DNA of 64,000 nt from Chthoniobacteraceae bacterium. GTDB lineage: Bacteria; Verrucomicrobiota; Verrucomicrobiia; Chthoniobacterales; Chthoniobacteraceae. The position numbers and the translations under genes were made by a program. The stretch spans positions 100,489 through 164,488 of the forward strand of contig JAQGOL010000031.1 in NCBI GenBank assembly GCA_028293625.1, written 5' to 3'. Of this stretch, positions 1-8,820 are shown piece after piece. Below the pieces are notes generated by a model, which saw only the letters and a list, made by a program, of their open reading frames with translations, did no database searches and was not told the origin of the DNA. The first letter of the stretch is position 1; each line of letters starts with the position of its first letter.

Positions 1-657
1 GCCATCGCCAACCATGCTGAGTCCGGCCTCGCGCTAAGGAGTTTCCTTGCCAGTAAAAGGCTCGACAAGATTGTTAGCGCCATCAAAGCCCGCGACTATC
101 TATTTATTCAGTTTGGCCACAACGACCAGAAGGAAAAAGGGGAAGGCGTCGGCGCATTCACCACTTACAAGCGTGACCTGAAGCTCTTTGTCGCTCAGGC
201 ACGGGAAAAGCTGGCGATCCCGGTGCTGATCACTTCGATGAACCGCCGGCGCTTCGACGAGCAAGGCCGTATTGTTCCAACGCTCGGTGATTACCCTGAA
301 GCAATGAGGCAAGTCGCGGTGGAAGAGCAGGTGGCGCTGATCGATCTCAATGTAATGAGCAAAGATCTGTTTGAGACTCTTGGACCCGATATCTCAGAAA
401 AAGCATTCGTTCATTACCCCGCCAACAGTTTCCCAGGCCAACCGAGGGAGCTCAGGGACGATACCCACTTCAACGCATATGGCTCTTATGAACTGGCACG
501 TTGTGTCGTTGAAGGAATTAGAAATAAAGTCCCGCACTTGGCTAAACTTTTGTTGGATGATGTCCAGGCCTTCGACCCGCGCCACCCGGATTCCATCGGC
601 GCTTTCCGGCTTCCGGCAAGTCCGGCCAAAGCGAGCGAAGAACCGGCGGGAAATTAG
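1..657 (+). CDS. Rhamnogalacturonan acetylesterase-like SGNH hydrolase (5'-truncated)
   Basis: The reading frame is open from base 1, so the N-terminus lies outside the window. The visible 218 residues carry SGNH-hydrolase block III as GHND (about residues 40-43) and block V as DDTHFN near residue 155, supplying the Asn and the catalytic Asp/His. The block I Ser is missing with the N-terminus. Spacing and context fit the rhamnogalacturonan acetylesterase branch, secreted enzymes that remove acetyl groups from pectin backbones. Substrate is inferred from family only. An Ala/Glu/Pro-rich tail ends the protein. The following gene begins 164 bp later on the same strand and appears unrelated. Confidence 0.82.
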   Translation, partial: AIANHAESGLALRSFLASKRLDKIVSAIKARDYLFIQFGHNDQKEKGEGVGAFTTYKRDLKLFVAQAREKLAIPVLITSMNRRRFDEQGRIVPTLGDYPEAMRQVAVEEQVALIDLNVMSKDLFETLGPDISEKAFVHYPANSFPGQPRELRDDTHFNAYGSYELARCVVEGIRNKVPHLAKLLLDDVQAFDPRHPDSIGAFRLPASPAKASEEPAGN

Positions 658-821
658 CCCTGGAAGATAACGAACCGGTAGCATTTCGGCGGCATTTAAC
701 TAACGCCCTCCCCTTTCCAACCAAGCCGATTGGATTGGAGACAGCCGTAAAGCGGAATTGAACCGATGCTCGCTGATACCGGAACAGACGCCCGGAGAGG
801 CGTCGCCAAAAGGCATATCCA

Positions 822-1181
822 ATGAATGATCAAATTGAAGAACCGTCTTTTCCCGTAGAACCGCCAAGCGAGTTCAGAATGCCAAGGTGGGTTGTGACAG
901 GCGCATGGGCGGCGGGAATCTCCGTCGCCCTTTTTTATCTCTATGAAAGTGTCACGCTGGCCAATCTGCAGGAACGCCAGCTGCCGTTTGGGTCAATTAT
1001 TGTCGGGTTTTTCCTCTACACCTTGCCAACCTGGCTGGCGAGCCGGCGCAATCACGAAAAGGTTTTCACCATCGCCACGCTTAATGTGCTCCTTGGCTGG
1101 ACCATCCTTGGATGGATAGTGGCATTAAAATTGGGTCTCCGCGAACCGGACCTCGAAAATCCGGGCGAGTTTCCGCCGTAA
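822..1181 (+). CDS. Small membrane protein, superinfection-immunity (Imm_superinfect) family-like
   Basis: This is a 119-residue protein with a soluble N-terminal tail and three hydrophobic segments (about residues 25-42, 55-70 and 83-103). The last two are joined by a short basic loop containing RRNHEK, followed by LNVLLGWTILGWIVAL. That pattern (xLP..xA..R.H.....I..LN...GWT..GWI.AL) is typical of the superinfection immunity family named after phage T4 Imm. In bacteria these are common, uncharacterised inner-membrane proteins, and the name does not prove a phage-exclusion role. No partner gene is apparent. Confidence 0.68.
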   Translation: MNDQIEEPSFPVEPPSEFRMPRWVVTGAWAAGISVALFYLYESVTLANLQERQLPFGSIIVGFFLYTLPTWLASRRNHEKVFTIATLNVLLGWTILGWIVALKLGLREPDLENPGEFPP

Positions 1182-1244
1182 GTGCGGAAAGGCCGCCCCA
1201 TTTTTGAAACCACGGAGGCGATGCGGAAGGGCGCTGGTCTCTAT

Positions 1245-1643
1245 TTAGCGCGAAGCGATATAATTTCGCCACCCGCCAAATGAGCTGATCTCCCGCTGCC
1301 CCTCACAAAGCACGGCTTCAGCAAGGACGCCAAGCACCTCAAGGCCGTTTTTCAAGGTGACTTTGCCGATGCAGAGACCCGCGGGCTCCTTGCTCAAAAT
1401 CGACCCAAGGCCGGCCGCCGGCACCGACCAGACTTCCACTTCGACGGCCTCCCCGCCCGAGGTTACTCGAACCATTCCCGGATGCCGGTCGTTGATTGAA
1501 AAGAGCCGGTAAGCGGGCACGGTTACTTCCTCAGAAACAAACACCGCGCCCGCGGCAATCAGGTTTGGATTCAGCTCCAGGCCGCGCATTAGCGTTCCAT
1601 TGACAGCTAACAACAACGGCTCGTCCTTATTTTTGTCAGTCAT
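1245..1643 (-). CDS. Stand-alone allophanate hydrolase C-terminal domain (gamma-glutamylcyclotransferase-like fold)
   Basis: This 132-residue protein matches the C-terminal domain of allophanate hydrolase (AtzF): NGTLMRGLELNPNL near residue 15, then a hydrophobic core, DRHPGMVRV, and a closing SSFGGWRNYIASR. In full enzymes this domain follows an amidase domain and adopts a gamma-glutamylcyclotransferase-like fold. Here no amidase domain is attached. The start overlaps the stop of the cupin gene upstream by 4 bp (ATGA), so the two are probably translated together. Function as a free domain is unknown. Confidence 0.75.
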   Translation of the reverse strand: MTDKNKDEPLLLAVNGTLMRGLELNPNLIAAGAVFVSEEVTVPAYRLFSINDRHPGMVRVTSGGEAVEVEVWSVPAAGLGSILSKEPAGLCIGKVTLKNGLEVLGVLAEAVLCEGQREISSFGGWRNYIASR

Positions 1644-2065
1644 AATGGGGAAATTTCCTTGGATATCGTGGTGTCGAATTTTACCGGCAGTGCGTAGATG
1701 GCCAGGACGATGCAGCCGGCTTCGCTTACTACGCTGCGCTGTGTCCCGGGAGGATTGATCATCAGGGTTCCGGCTGTGGCAGTGCTGTTATTGTCGCGCT
1801 GGGAACCAGCGAGAATCAAAATATGTTCGTAGCCGCCGTGCGTATGCAGGGGCACATTTCCCGCCTCACGGAAACGAAGGAGCGCCGCGGTCGGGCCGCT
1901 GACTCCGTCCCCATAGAGGCGATGGATCTCCACGCCATCCTTGAAAGGTTCCCAGGCGCCCTCTTCCTGATGTTCGGCGATGTAAAACAAATCTTTAAGT
2001 TCAACTCGTGAATACGTGGGGCCAGGGTCGGGTTCCAAAGCGGGAGAAAAAAATAGGATAAGCAA
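1640..2065 (-). CDS. ChrR-like cupin domain protein
   Basis: From about residue 37 the protein has the anti-sigma ChrR-type cupin pattern: WEPFKDGVEIHRLYGDG, AALLRFREAGNVPLHTHGGYEHILIL (broken here for length), then GTLMINPPGTQRSV. The HTHGGYE motif supplies likely metal ligands. It is a one-cupin protein without the zinc-binding anti-sigma domain. The assigned ATG lies inside the decayed outer-membrane gene upstream, and an in-frame TTG near 1990 could be the original start. It is coupled to the allophanate-hydrolase-like gene by a 4-bp overlap. Confidence 0.72.
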   Translation of the reverse strand: MLILFFSPALEPDPGPTYSRVELKDLFYIAEHQEEGAWEPFKDGVEIHRLYGDGVSGPTAALLRFREAGNVPLHTHGGYEHILILAGSQRDNNSTATAGTLMINPPGTQRSVVSEAGCIVLAIYALPVKFDTTISKEISPL

Positions 2066-2453
2066 ACCTAAATGTCAGGCCAACAATTGGATCAATTTCG
2101 TTCCACCGCCGCGGTGTGGCTCCCGATTTGCGCGTATGCCAGCTGTTCCAGACGCCCGTAGTCAGAGTAATATCGTTCAGAAAGCCTTCCTTGGGCGAGT
2201 AAAGGTCCCAGAACAATAGGAGCAGCGGCTGGAAGACAAGCTCTTGGTTCTCCACAACCAACCCGCGCGGCGTGATGTAGTGATCGGAGAATTCAAGGTT
2301 CAACAATCCGTGGATCGCGCCGCCGAAAGGCTCGTCGACAACCGCGGCCAGCGGCGTCTTCCCGTCGGGTCCGGCCTGCGCGCTTTGCTGGGCCATCGTC
2401 CCGGCCGCCACAATGGATAAAAGCGCGAGTGCGGATCGTGAGGAGTCAAGCAA
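2001..2453 (-). pseudogene. 5' fragment of a putative outer-membrane/exported protein gene
   Basis: A signal peptide ending AQQSAQA is followed by about 95 residues containing strand-like alternation, for example LNLEFSDHYITPRGL and LLLFWDLYSPKEGF, then TTGVWNSWHT and NEIDPIVGLTF. This looks like the N-terminal part of a beta-barrel-type verrucomicrobial exported protein. After GLTFRF the frame runs into unrelated sequence shared with the cupin gene and stops, so the rest of the barrel is missing. I read it as a deletion that joined this 5' end to the cupin gene. Family assignment is tentative. Confidence 0.5.
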
Positions 2454-2739
2454 TGATTACTTTTTCATTCGATGCAGGGTGGTCTGTGTATGGATGGATT
2501 AGTGTGCCATGCTAAAGGCATGTGCATCAGCCGTTAGCGCATGCGATGCCACGCACCTTAGTCTTCTGCATCATGCTCGCAGTCAGGATGTAATAATACA
2601 GGTCGCCAGCCGCCATTACGGACATCGGCTGTTTCATTCGTTGCGGCTCGCAACAGGCGCAACACCTTTGCCGCATGTTTAGTTCGGCCCGGCCAAATTG
2701 AGAATGGAATCAATGGGCGGGTATGGCATTCTTTGGCCC

Positions 2740-3309
2740 ATGAGGTTCTGGACCAAAATCGCATTTGCCGTCGTAATCATCTGGGCGCTGGCCGGAGGCG
2801 CAATCTACTGGGCGCGCAAGGCTCGGCCATCGGCTGAATCGGTAACCGCTTATGTGCAGGCAACCGACATCGAATCTAAAAATGGGAACGAGCGCGCCAA
2901 ATCTATCAGGCACCTCGAAGATATGCTCAATGGTATTTCCTATGAAGAACGCCAGGAACTTCACCGACAGGAAACGACCCGCGATTTTGTACGCAAGTTA
3001 ACTCCTGCGGAGCAGATGGCGTTTCTCGACGCCACCCTGCCGGCCGGCTTCAAGCAGATGATGGAGTCCTTCAACAAAATGGAGCCGGCTCGCCGGAAAC
3101 GGATCCTGGAGAAAGCGTTGGAAGATATGAAGAAGCAAGCGAGCGAGGCAGGAACTACTTCGGACGCGCCTCCCGTCGACGTCAGGATGACGCAGCGCAT
3201 GGTTGACGAGGGGATGCGTGCCTTCTACAACGACGCAAACGCGGAAGTAAAACTCGATGTGGCCCCGCTCATTGAACAGATGCAGAGAAACCTCCAGAGC
3301 GGACGATGA
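2740..3309 (+). CDS. Membrane-anchored hypothetical protein, first gene of pseudopilin/ABC exporter operon
   Basis: From ATG 2740 the protein is 189 residues with an N-terminal membrane anchor (residues 6-25, ending YWARKAR). A charged, helix-rich periplasmic region with many Glu, Lys, Arg and Met follows. Upstream in-frame starts at 2698 (TTG) and 2704 (ATG) exist, but they would put extra residues before the anchor. I recognise no domain. The stop overlaps the ATG of the pseudopilin gene by 4 bp, and two further 4-bp overlaps link the ABC genes, so all four form one operon. A role in assembling or regulating the exporter is only inferred. Confidence 0.75.
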   Translation: MRFWTKIAFAVVIIWALAGGAIYWARKARPSAESVTAYVQATDIESKNGNERAKSIRHLEDMLNGISYEERQELHRQETTRDFVRKLTPAEQMAFLDATLPAGFKQMMESFNKMEPARRKRILEKALEDMKKQASEAGTTSDAPPVDVRMTQRMVDEGMRAFYNDANAEVKLDVAPLIEQMQRNLQSGR

Positions 3310-3818
3310 AACGCGGCTTTACCCTCATCGAACTTCTTGTGGTCATCGCGATCACAGCGGTGCTTGCGGCACTCATCTCGGCCGGCTTCTCAAGAGTCAT
3401 GGAAAGTTCCCGGTCGACTGCCTGCTTTTCCAATCTGCGCCAACTCGGCGCCGGACTCGGCTTTTACCTCGCGGACCACAACATGACCATGCCCGTCATG
3501 CACGCGGGACGCCGAAGCAAGTCGGAGGATATTCCGGTGCCTGACAATGTACTGAATGCCTATATCAAGGATCCCGCTCTGTTTAGATGCCCGGCGGACA
3601 AGGGCGGAATCGCCGCGGCAACCGGCACCAGCTACAACTGGAATGTCGCGCTCAATGGACAGGCGCTCGCCAGCCTAAGTTTTCTTAACCTGGCCGACCA
3701 GCAAAGCCGCATTCCTGTTCTGGCAGACAAGGAAGGCTTTCATCTTCACGAAGATAAGAAAGTGAACATTCTTTACGCTGACGGCCACGCCACCAGAAAT
3801 CTAAACTTCCTGCCATGA
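3306..3818 (+). CDS. Type II secretion/type IV pseudopilin with verrucomicrobial C-terminal motif
   Basis: The N-terminus is a class III prepilin leader, KRG then FTLIELLVVIAI, with cleavage expected after Gly4 and the conserved Glu at +5. A long hydrophobic helix follows to about residue 28. The globular domain ends with NILYADGHATRNL, the ADGH signature seen in the large prepilin-like families of Verrucomicrobia and Planctomycetes. Length (170 residues) is normal. No secretion machinery is nearby, so it probably relies on a system encoded elsewhere. It sits between the anchored hypothetical gene and the ABC ATPase with 4-bp overlaps on both sides. Confidence 0.88.
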   Translation: MKRGFTLIELLVVIAITAVLAALISAGFSRVMESSRSTACFSNLRQLGAGLGFYLADHNMTMPVMHAGRRSKSEDIPVPDNVLNAYIKDPALFRCPADKGGIAAATGTSYNWNVALNGQALASLSFLNLADQQSRIPVLADKEGFHLHEDKKVNILYADGHATRNLNFLP

Positions 3819-4723
3819 TCCGCCTTGAAGGACTTACCAAATCGTTCGGTGGCAAGTGCGCCCTGCATCCGCTTTTTCTTGAAATCAAGGCCGGAGAAAT
3901 CTTTGGTTTTTTAGGGCACAATGGAGCGGGTAAAAGCACGACGTTTGGACTGATTCTCGGTCAACTGCATCCTACGGCGGGCGAAGCATTGATCCGTGGG
4001 GTCTCAGTGCAGCGCAACCGATTGCAGGCATTGCAGGGTATCGGCGCCATATTCGAAACCCCTGCCTTCTACGATTACCTGAGCGGGTGGAGCAATCTGA
4101 AGATCTTCACAGGGTATACCGCGCGCCTCACTGATGCGGAGCTGCGTGAGACCGTGGAGTTCGTTGGCCTAAGCAAGCGAATCGACGATCCCGTGCGTGT
4201 TTACAGTCATGGAATGCGGCAGAGGCTTGCCCTGGCGCAAGCGCTTCTGCCAAGACCCGACCTGGTGCTCCTGGATGAACCGGCCGAGGGGCTCGATCCT
4301 GAAGGCATCCACGAGATGCGTGAACTGATCCTCCGCCTTAACCGCGAGCGCGGCATGACGGTGGTCTTTTCCTCGCATCTCCTCTCGGAAGTCGAGCAAA
4401 TGTGCCAGCGGGTTGCCATATTGAATCAAGGCCGGTTGATCTTCAACGGGCCATGGACCGATCTGCGCGGCAGTGACAATCATTTTGAGTTGCAACTGAA
4501 CAACTGGCCGGCTGCCATGCCGGTGCTCGTCAAATTCGGAGCCGCAATCGTGAGCCATGGCACGATTTCGCTGACACAAAACGCGGATATTGCCGATCTG
4601 ATCGCCGCCCTGGTTCAAGCCGGGGTGCGGATCCAGGCGGTGCAACCCGTCCGCCAGAGCCTTGAGGAGATGTATCTCGGCACCATTAAGAAAGAAGGCG
4701 CTGTTCCCCTGCCCCTCGCATGA
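3815..4723 (+). CDS. ABC-2 type exporter ATP-binding protein
   Basis: The protein (302 residues) has Walker [10 protein letters not shown] near residue 40, the ABC signature [15 protein letters not shown] near residue 135, Walker [14 protein letters not shown] near 150 and the H-loop SSHLLSEVE near 190. A roughly 90-residue C-terminal extension is typical of CcmA/DrrA-like ATPases that partner ABC-2 permeases. The next gene overlaps by 4 bp and supplies the permease. Substrate is unknown. It resembles the ATPases at 9630-10550 and 11520-12503 in organisation but is not their tandem copy. Confidence 0.93.
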   Translation: MIRLEGLTKSFGGKCALHPLFLEIKAGEIFGFLGHNGAGKSTTFGLILGQLHPTAGEALIRGVSVQRNRLQALQGIGAIFETPAFYDYLSGWSNLKIFTGYTARLTDAELRETVEFVGLSKRIDDPVRVYSHGMRQRLALAQALLPRPDLVLLDEPAEGLDPEGIHEMRELILRLNRERGMTVVFSSHLLSEVEQMCQRVAILNQGRLIFNGPWTDLRGSDNHFELQLNNWPAAMPVLVKFGAAIVSHGTISLTQNADIADLIAALVQAGVRIQAVQPVRQSLEEMYLGTIKKEGAVPLPLA

Positions 4724-5565
4724 ATCTTTTCCTTTTCCAACTACGCAACGAATTCAAAAAACTTTTCGCCAGGAAACGAACCTATATTGGTTTCGTGGCA
4801 TTCCTGATCGTCGAGTGCGCGGTTCTTTTCCTGCTGAACCTTCCCAAGCCCAAGGAGTTCTTCCGGCATACGATTGAAAAGAATGGTTATGGGTTCGACG
4901 AATATTTTTCGGGATTAACCCTTGGCCTCTTCATGCTGGAATGGACCACGCTGCTCTTGGGTGGACTCTATCTTAGCCTCGTTTCCGGGGACGTCGTGGC
5001 GAAGGAAGTCGAGGATGGCACCATGCGGATGATGTTATGCCGTCCCGTGGCAAGGACGCGCATCATTATCATCAAGTATCTCGCATGCCTGGGATACACC
5101 GGGGTGCTGATTGGATTCATCGGAGTAACCGCGCTCATTGCCGGGATATGCTATCGCGGCCTTGGCGGGCTTTTTGTCTTTGCGCCGTTGGAAAAGATCT
5201 TTGCGCTATATAAACTGCAGGAAGGGCTTGTCCGTTATTTTGGGGCACTGGCAATGCTCGCATTTTCACTGGCAACCATATCGAGCATTGGTTTCATGTT
5301 TTCATGTTTCAAGATCAAACCGGCCACCGCCACGATCTCGACCTTGTCGCTGGTATTCCTGGATTCGATCTTTCGGAATATTCCTTACTTTGAAAGTCTT
5401 CAGCCCTATTTCATCACCACCCATATGTCGACCTGGCTGAATGTATTTCAGCCGCACATTCCCTGGGAGCGTGTCATGGAGGATTACGCTTACTTGGTTG
5501 GGCTCAATGCAACCTGCCTGGTTATCGCGCTCGCCACTTTTGAGCGTCGTGATTTCAAGGGGTGA
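4720..5565 (+). CDS. ABC-2 type exporter permease
   Basis: This 281-residue membrane protein has a first transmembrane helix near residues 20-38 and a large periplasmic loop. A cluster of five further hydrophobic segments follows, including the region around GDVVAKEVEDGTMRMMLCRP. That motif (vxxExexGTlxxLlxxPvsR) is characteristic of ABC-2 permeases. It overlaps the ATPase gene by 4 bp, which argues for a stoichiometric pair. Substrate cannot be read from the sequence. Confidence 0.88.
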   Translation: MNLFLFQLRNEFKKLFARKRTYIGFVAFLIVECAVLFLLNLPKPKEFFRHTIEKNGYGFDEYFSGLTLGLFMLEWTTLLLGGLYLSLVSGDVVAKEVEDGTMRMMLCRPVARTRIIIIKYLACLGYTGVLIGFIGVTALIAGICYRGLGGLFVFAPLEKIFALYKLQEGLVRYFGALAMLAFSLATISSIGFMFSCFKIKPATATISTLSLVFLDSIFRNIPYFESLQPYFITTHMSTWLNVFQPHIPWERVMEDYAYLVGLNATCLVIALATFERRDFKG

Positions 5566-5578
5566 ACAGTCCGCAGGA

Positions 5579-5917
5579 TCAACGGGACTCCACTTGCGGG
5601 AACCTGCGATAGATCCGGCTGCGATTGACTCCCAGCAGGCGCGCGGCTTCCGCAACGTTGCCACCGGTTTACTCCAGGGCGCGCTGGATAAGTATCTGCT
5701 CCGCGTCATCGAGGTTAAGCGGCAGCTCGGATCCAACCGGAGAAGGTTTCAGGGCTTCCCGACCACTTCTGCCGATTGGGGCGGCCGCATGAAGCAACTG
5801 GAGATGCATGCAATCAATGGATGCGCCCCCACTAAGAATCATCGCCCGCTCGATGATGTTTTTGAGTTCCCGCACATTGCCGGGAAAAGAATCAGCTGCC
5901 CGGCTGCGCCAAATTGT
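5579..5917 (-). pseudogene. Remnant of an NtrC-type sigma-54 activator, C-terminal end
   Basis: The minus strand encodes FPGNVRELKNIIERAMIL, the end of the AAA+ sigma-54 interaction domain. After a linker comes an EQILIQRAL helix, then an in-frame TAA, then TGGNVAEAARLLGVNRSRI, which is the Fis-type HTH, ending in RRF and a TGA. The HTH frame is unchanged across the stop, so one base change ended the gene. Upstream of FPGNV the sequence no longer resembles the family, so the ATPase core is gone. It lies tail to tail with the ABC permease. Confidence 0.72.
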
Positions 5918-6094
5918 TCATCCTAGTGGCTATCTTCGCTCAGCCCCAGACACTCGCCGGTATGCTAAGTCTTCGGGAACGGAATAGGTGATGCCGGGAC
6001 CTTGCGCTGATCCGGAATCGCGCAGGCATCCGAATCCGCCCAAGTCAGGACGACACGTTGCGGCAGGAGCCAGCGATCTGCGAGTGCCAAGCTA

Positions 6095-6676
6095 TTAGCG
6101 AGCGCCCTCGCGCTCTCGTGTAGCCGCCGGATGCGCGGCGGGAAGGAAGTTCATGGCGAGAAATCCGATTGCGGAGCGTGCATCGGAATAGACCGCGTCA
6201 GCTTCAGCTTGCAGAGGCGCGGCATCAAGCAAACGATCGGCCGACGGACGAAGCCGGGTCCAGCCATTGTCCGGACTCATCCTGGCCACCCTTACGATAT
6301 CCGCTTGAGAAGGCACAGGCGGAAGCTCGGGCGCTTTCCGCGAGATAACTACAGCCGCTATAACCAGGGCAAGCACGGTTCCAAGCGTGAGCCCGCGAAA
6401 CGAAAAAGTCGCTTTGGGACCGGGTGCCGCAGTGTGGAATACCGCGCTGACGATCCGTCGATCCAAGCCGATCGGAACGGTTTGACGTTCGCTTTTTGCG
6501 GCGTGGCTAAGCGACATTTCAAGCGCTCGCGCAGCGGAGAGAAACCCCTTGCACGAATCGCATGAAGCAATGTGCCGGCTAGAAAATCCGCCGCCACTTT
6601 CCAGGTCTGAAAACGAAAGGTGGAGCCGGACAATTCGGCAAGCCAGACGCGGTGTTGTTGCATCGGGGTTCTTCAT
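6095..6676 (-). CDS. Putative anti-sigma factor, membrane-anchored
   Basis: Starting at ATG 6676, which overlaps the sigma-factor stop (ATGA), the protein is 193 residues. The N-terminal part has HIASCDSCKGFLSAA, a zinc-finger-like H-x3-C-x2-C arrangement typical of anti-sigma factors that bind ECF sigma. One transmembrane helix lies near residues 94-112 (LTLGTVLALVIAAVVI). The C-terminal part would be periplasmic. Position directly after an ECF sigma gene strongly supports the role. The inducing signal is unknown. Confidence 0.78.
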   Translation of the reverse strand: MKNPDATTPRLACRIVRLHLSFSDLESGGGFSSRHIASCDSCKGFLSAARALEMSLSHAAKSERQTVPIGLDRRIVSAVFHTAAPGPKATFSFRGLTLGTVLALVIAAVVISRKAPELPPVPSQADIVRVARMSPDNGWTRLRPSADRLLDAAPLQAEADAVYSDARSAIGFLAMNFLPAAHPAATREREGAR

Positions 6677-7251
6677 GAGAGCAATTCTCCTTTCAAGAGC
6701 AACCGCCGGGCGCGGAAGACCAGTATTTTGACGTGGGTCTGAGTCAGCCCAACGACTTGCGCGGTTTCTTTTACGGATAATTCTTCGCCAAAGCGCAACC
6801 AAAGAACCTCAAATTGGCGTCGAGGCAGGATTGTCCGGGCCCGGTCCCAAATGTTCTCCGCCTCTTCACGCCCCGCGGCGATACTTGCGGGGGATGGCTC
6901 GATGGCAGGGATATTTTCCGGCACAACTTCCCACGATCTCGCTGCCCGGAAATGATTAAGCGTGCCGTGACGCGCGATGGTCAGCAGCCAATTGATTAGT
7001 GGCCGGCCGGGCTCAAACCGTGACAGATTAGCGAAAGCGCGGATGAAGGTTTGCTGGGTAAGATCTTCGGCATCCTGACGTTGCTTAGTCATCTGATGGA
7101 TGAAATTAAAAACGCGCCGATGATAGGTCGCCACGATCTGCTCGGAAGCACGCGCGTCCCCGGCCAAGGCGTCACGCACCAGCGCGGCATCCATTGAGCC
7201 TGCCTGCTCACTTAACGACTCTCCGATGTGCAACTCCGGCGACCCCGTCAT
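6673..7251 (-). CDS. RNA polymerase ECF-type sigma factor
   Basis: The 192-residue protein has region 2 (YHRRVFNFIHQMTKQRQDAEDLTQQTFIRAF, split here as YHRRVFNFIHQM and DAEDLTQQTFIRAF) at about residues 43-75. Region 4 (PRRQFEVLWLRFGEELSVKE then VVGLTQTHVKILVFRARRLL) lies at about 140-185. The start ATG overlaps the stop of the upstream exported-protein gene (TAATG), indicating translational coupling. An in-frame Met at 7194 is an alternative start. It forms a sigma/anti-sigma pair with the downstream gene. I did not identify its target promoters. Confidence 0.92.
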   Translation of the reverse strand: MTGSPELHIGESLSEQAGSMDAALVRDALAGDARASEQIVATYHRRVFNFIHQMTKQRQDAEDLTQQTFIRAFANLSRFEPGRPLINWLLTIARHGTLNHFRAARSWEVVPENIPAIEPSPASIAAGREEAENIWDRARTILPRRQFEVLWLRFGEELSVKETAQVVGLTQTHVKILVFRARRLLLKGELLS

Positions 7252-8702
7252 TACTTCTCCATCTTTTCAGCTGCGGTGGAAGGCTCCTTTGTCACGACGG
7301 AAAAGGAAGCTTTACTGCCTGCATCCGCCAGATAACCAATCCGCATCGTATAGAGGCCACTCCCGCCGCGGAACTGAAGTCGCGCAGTGTTGGTCGGTTG
7401 CTGGGTGCTGATCCATTTCCCGCCGGACGCATCGGGAGCATCCTCAATGCTGTAGCCATTAAGCTTCATATATTCAGCGCGGAACACCATCGGAGCAGAC
7501 ACGGCGCCGGCGGGTGAAACTTCGATGCGATCAAGATGCACGCTGCCAGGGCCGTTAGGCTCGGTGATTAAAGAAATGGTTGTACCCGTCAGGAGCTTCA
7601 CATTCTCAATCGTATGCCAGGCAAGAGTGCTAACGCCAGCAACCCCGCTTGCTGCCGGCGCCTCGGCCTTCCAGGTAGAAACTACTTTCTCCTCCTGCAC
7701 ACGGGGAATGACCGCCACGGAGGGAGCGATGCCCCTGGGCGGCACCGCGTTGGGCTCAAAGCTTTTGATCATCTGCACGATGCGGGCGCTTGGATAAGAG
7801 AGGTCAAGAGTAACGGCTTCTTTATTCTTCTTCACCGCGACCGAGTTCATAAATTCGGCGAGCTGTTTGTCGTTGCTTTCGCCCAAGGAAAGCATGGCTG
7901 TCATTCCTTGAAGTATCTTCATCAACTTCACTGCCATCTCTTCGGATGGAGCGATCAGCGAGGCATGAGCAAACATGTTGCCGTCGCGCTCGCCCAGCGA
8001 AACCAAACCTGAACTGGCGAGTTGCAGGATGCGCGCCTGGGCATTGATCTCGCCGAATAACTTCCCGGCCTCCATGGTGGTGGCTCCAAAAAAATAAGCG
8101 TTGCTGGAGTCCGCGAGCACCCGGCCAAGCGGAGCCGCTGGAACCTTTGCCAGGGAGGCCGCTTCACCCCGAAAGACATTCCGCGCATTAGTAATTTGCG
8201 GTTTCGACTTACTGATGAGGATAATCGGCTCCGGAGGGAATGCGATCACCAGCTGCTGCGCATCCTTGCCGTCGGTGATTGCATAGGCGGGAAATGGGAA
8301 GTCGGTGACATCGAGCACATGTTTGGGATTGGTAACGGTCTCGTGAACCAGCACTCCTTCGGCGATCTTTCTGAGATCCTCGGTGCCCTGGATAACCATG
8401 ACGCCGTCGAGCACCTTGGCATCGGGCGACGAATTGGTGCCATAAGCTGTCACCGAGCCGACCGTTGCCAGGACCTTTTGGAAATCGATGGCGATCATCC
8501 CAACGGTCGATTCAAACTGCGATTTTCGTGCAATCTCAATCAGCTCCTTGCCGAGCTCGCTTGTGCGCATCGCATTAAAGTCGGCATATACCACCCAGCG
8601 AGCGTCCGCGCCCACAATGACGGGAGGAAGCGCGGCGCGTGACAGACTCGTTGCCAGTATAAGAATGCCGAAGCAGGTAAGACGGCGGAAGATCGTTTTC
8701 AT
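7251..8702 (-). CDS. Exported hypothetical protein encoded upstream of sigma/anti-sigma pair
   Basis: From ATG 8702 the protein is 483 residues with a signal peptide of about 24 residues (MKTIFRRLTCFGILILATS, then LSRAA). The body is acidic and mixed alpha/beta with no motif I recognise. The first half contains DARWVVYADFNAM and several short repeats of beta-strand character. The last 120 residues look like a separate beta-rich module. It is the first gene of a three-gene operon with an ECF sigma and anti-sigma, so it may be the surface sensor or the main target. That is inference only. A 9-residue longer start at 8729 is possible. Confidence 0.72.
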   Translation of the reverse strand: MKTIFRRLTCFGILILATSLSRAALPPVIVGADARWVVYADFNAMRTSELGKELIEIARKSQFESTVGMIAIDFQKVLATVGSVTAYGTNSSPDAKVLDGVMVIQGTEDLRKIAEGVLVHETVTNPKHVLDVTDFPFPAYAITDGKDAQQLVIAFPPEPIILISKSKPQITNARNVFRGEAASLAKVPAAPLGRVLADSSNAYFFGATTMEAGKLFGEINAQARILQLASSGLVSLGERDGNMFAHASLIAPSEEMAVKLMKILQGMTAMLSLGESNDKQLAEFMNSVAVKKNKEAVTLDLSYPSARIVQMIKSFEPNAVPPRGIAPSVAVIPRVQEEKVVSTWKAEAPAASGVAGVSTLAWHTIENVKLLTGTTISLITEPNGPGSVHLDRIEVSPAGAVSAPMVFRAEYMKLNGYSIEDAPDASGGKWISTQQPTNTARLQFRGGSGLYTMRIGYLADAGSKASFSVVTKEPSTAAEKMEK

Positions 8703-8820
8703 GAGATGAGGTTCTGGCGGGTTATACACTGGCCGGATGCGGCGGGTTACACTTGCGCCCCATTTTTCTGCCTCTCATTTTACCAAGCGCCTTCGCAGCA
8801 CCAGAAACTGAAAGCGTCCC

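Noticed and set aside
822..1181. Prophage origin because of the superinfection-immunity match
   Set aside because: No phage structural, integrase or lysis genes are adjacent, and this family is common in bacterial chromosomes.
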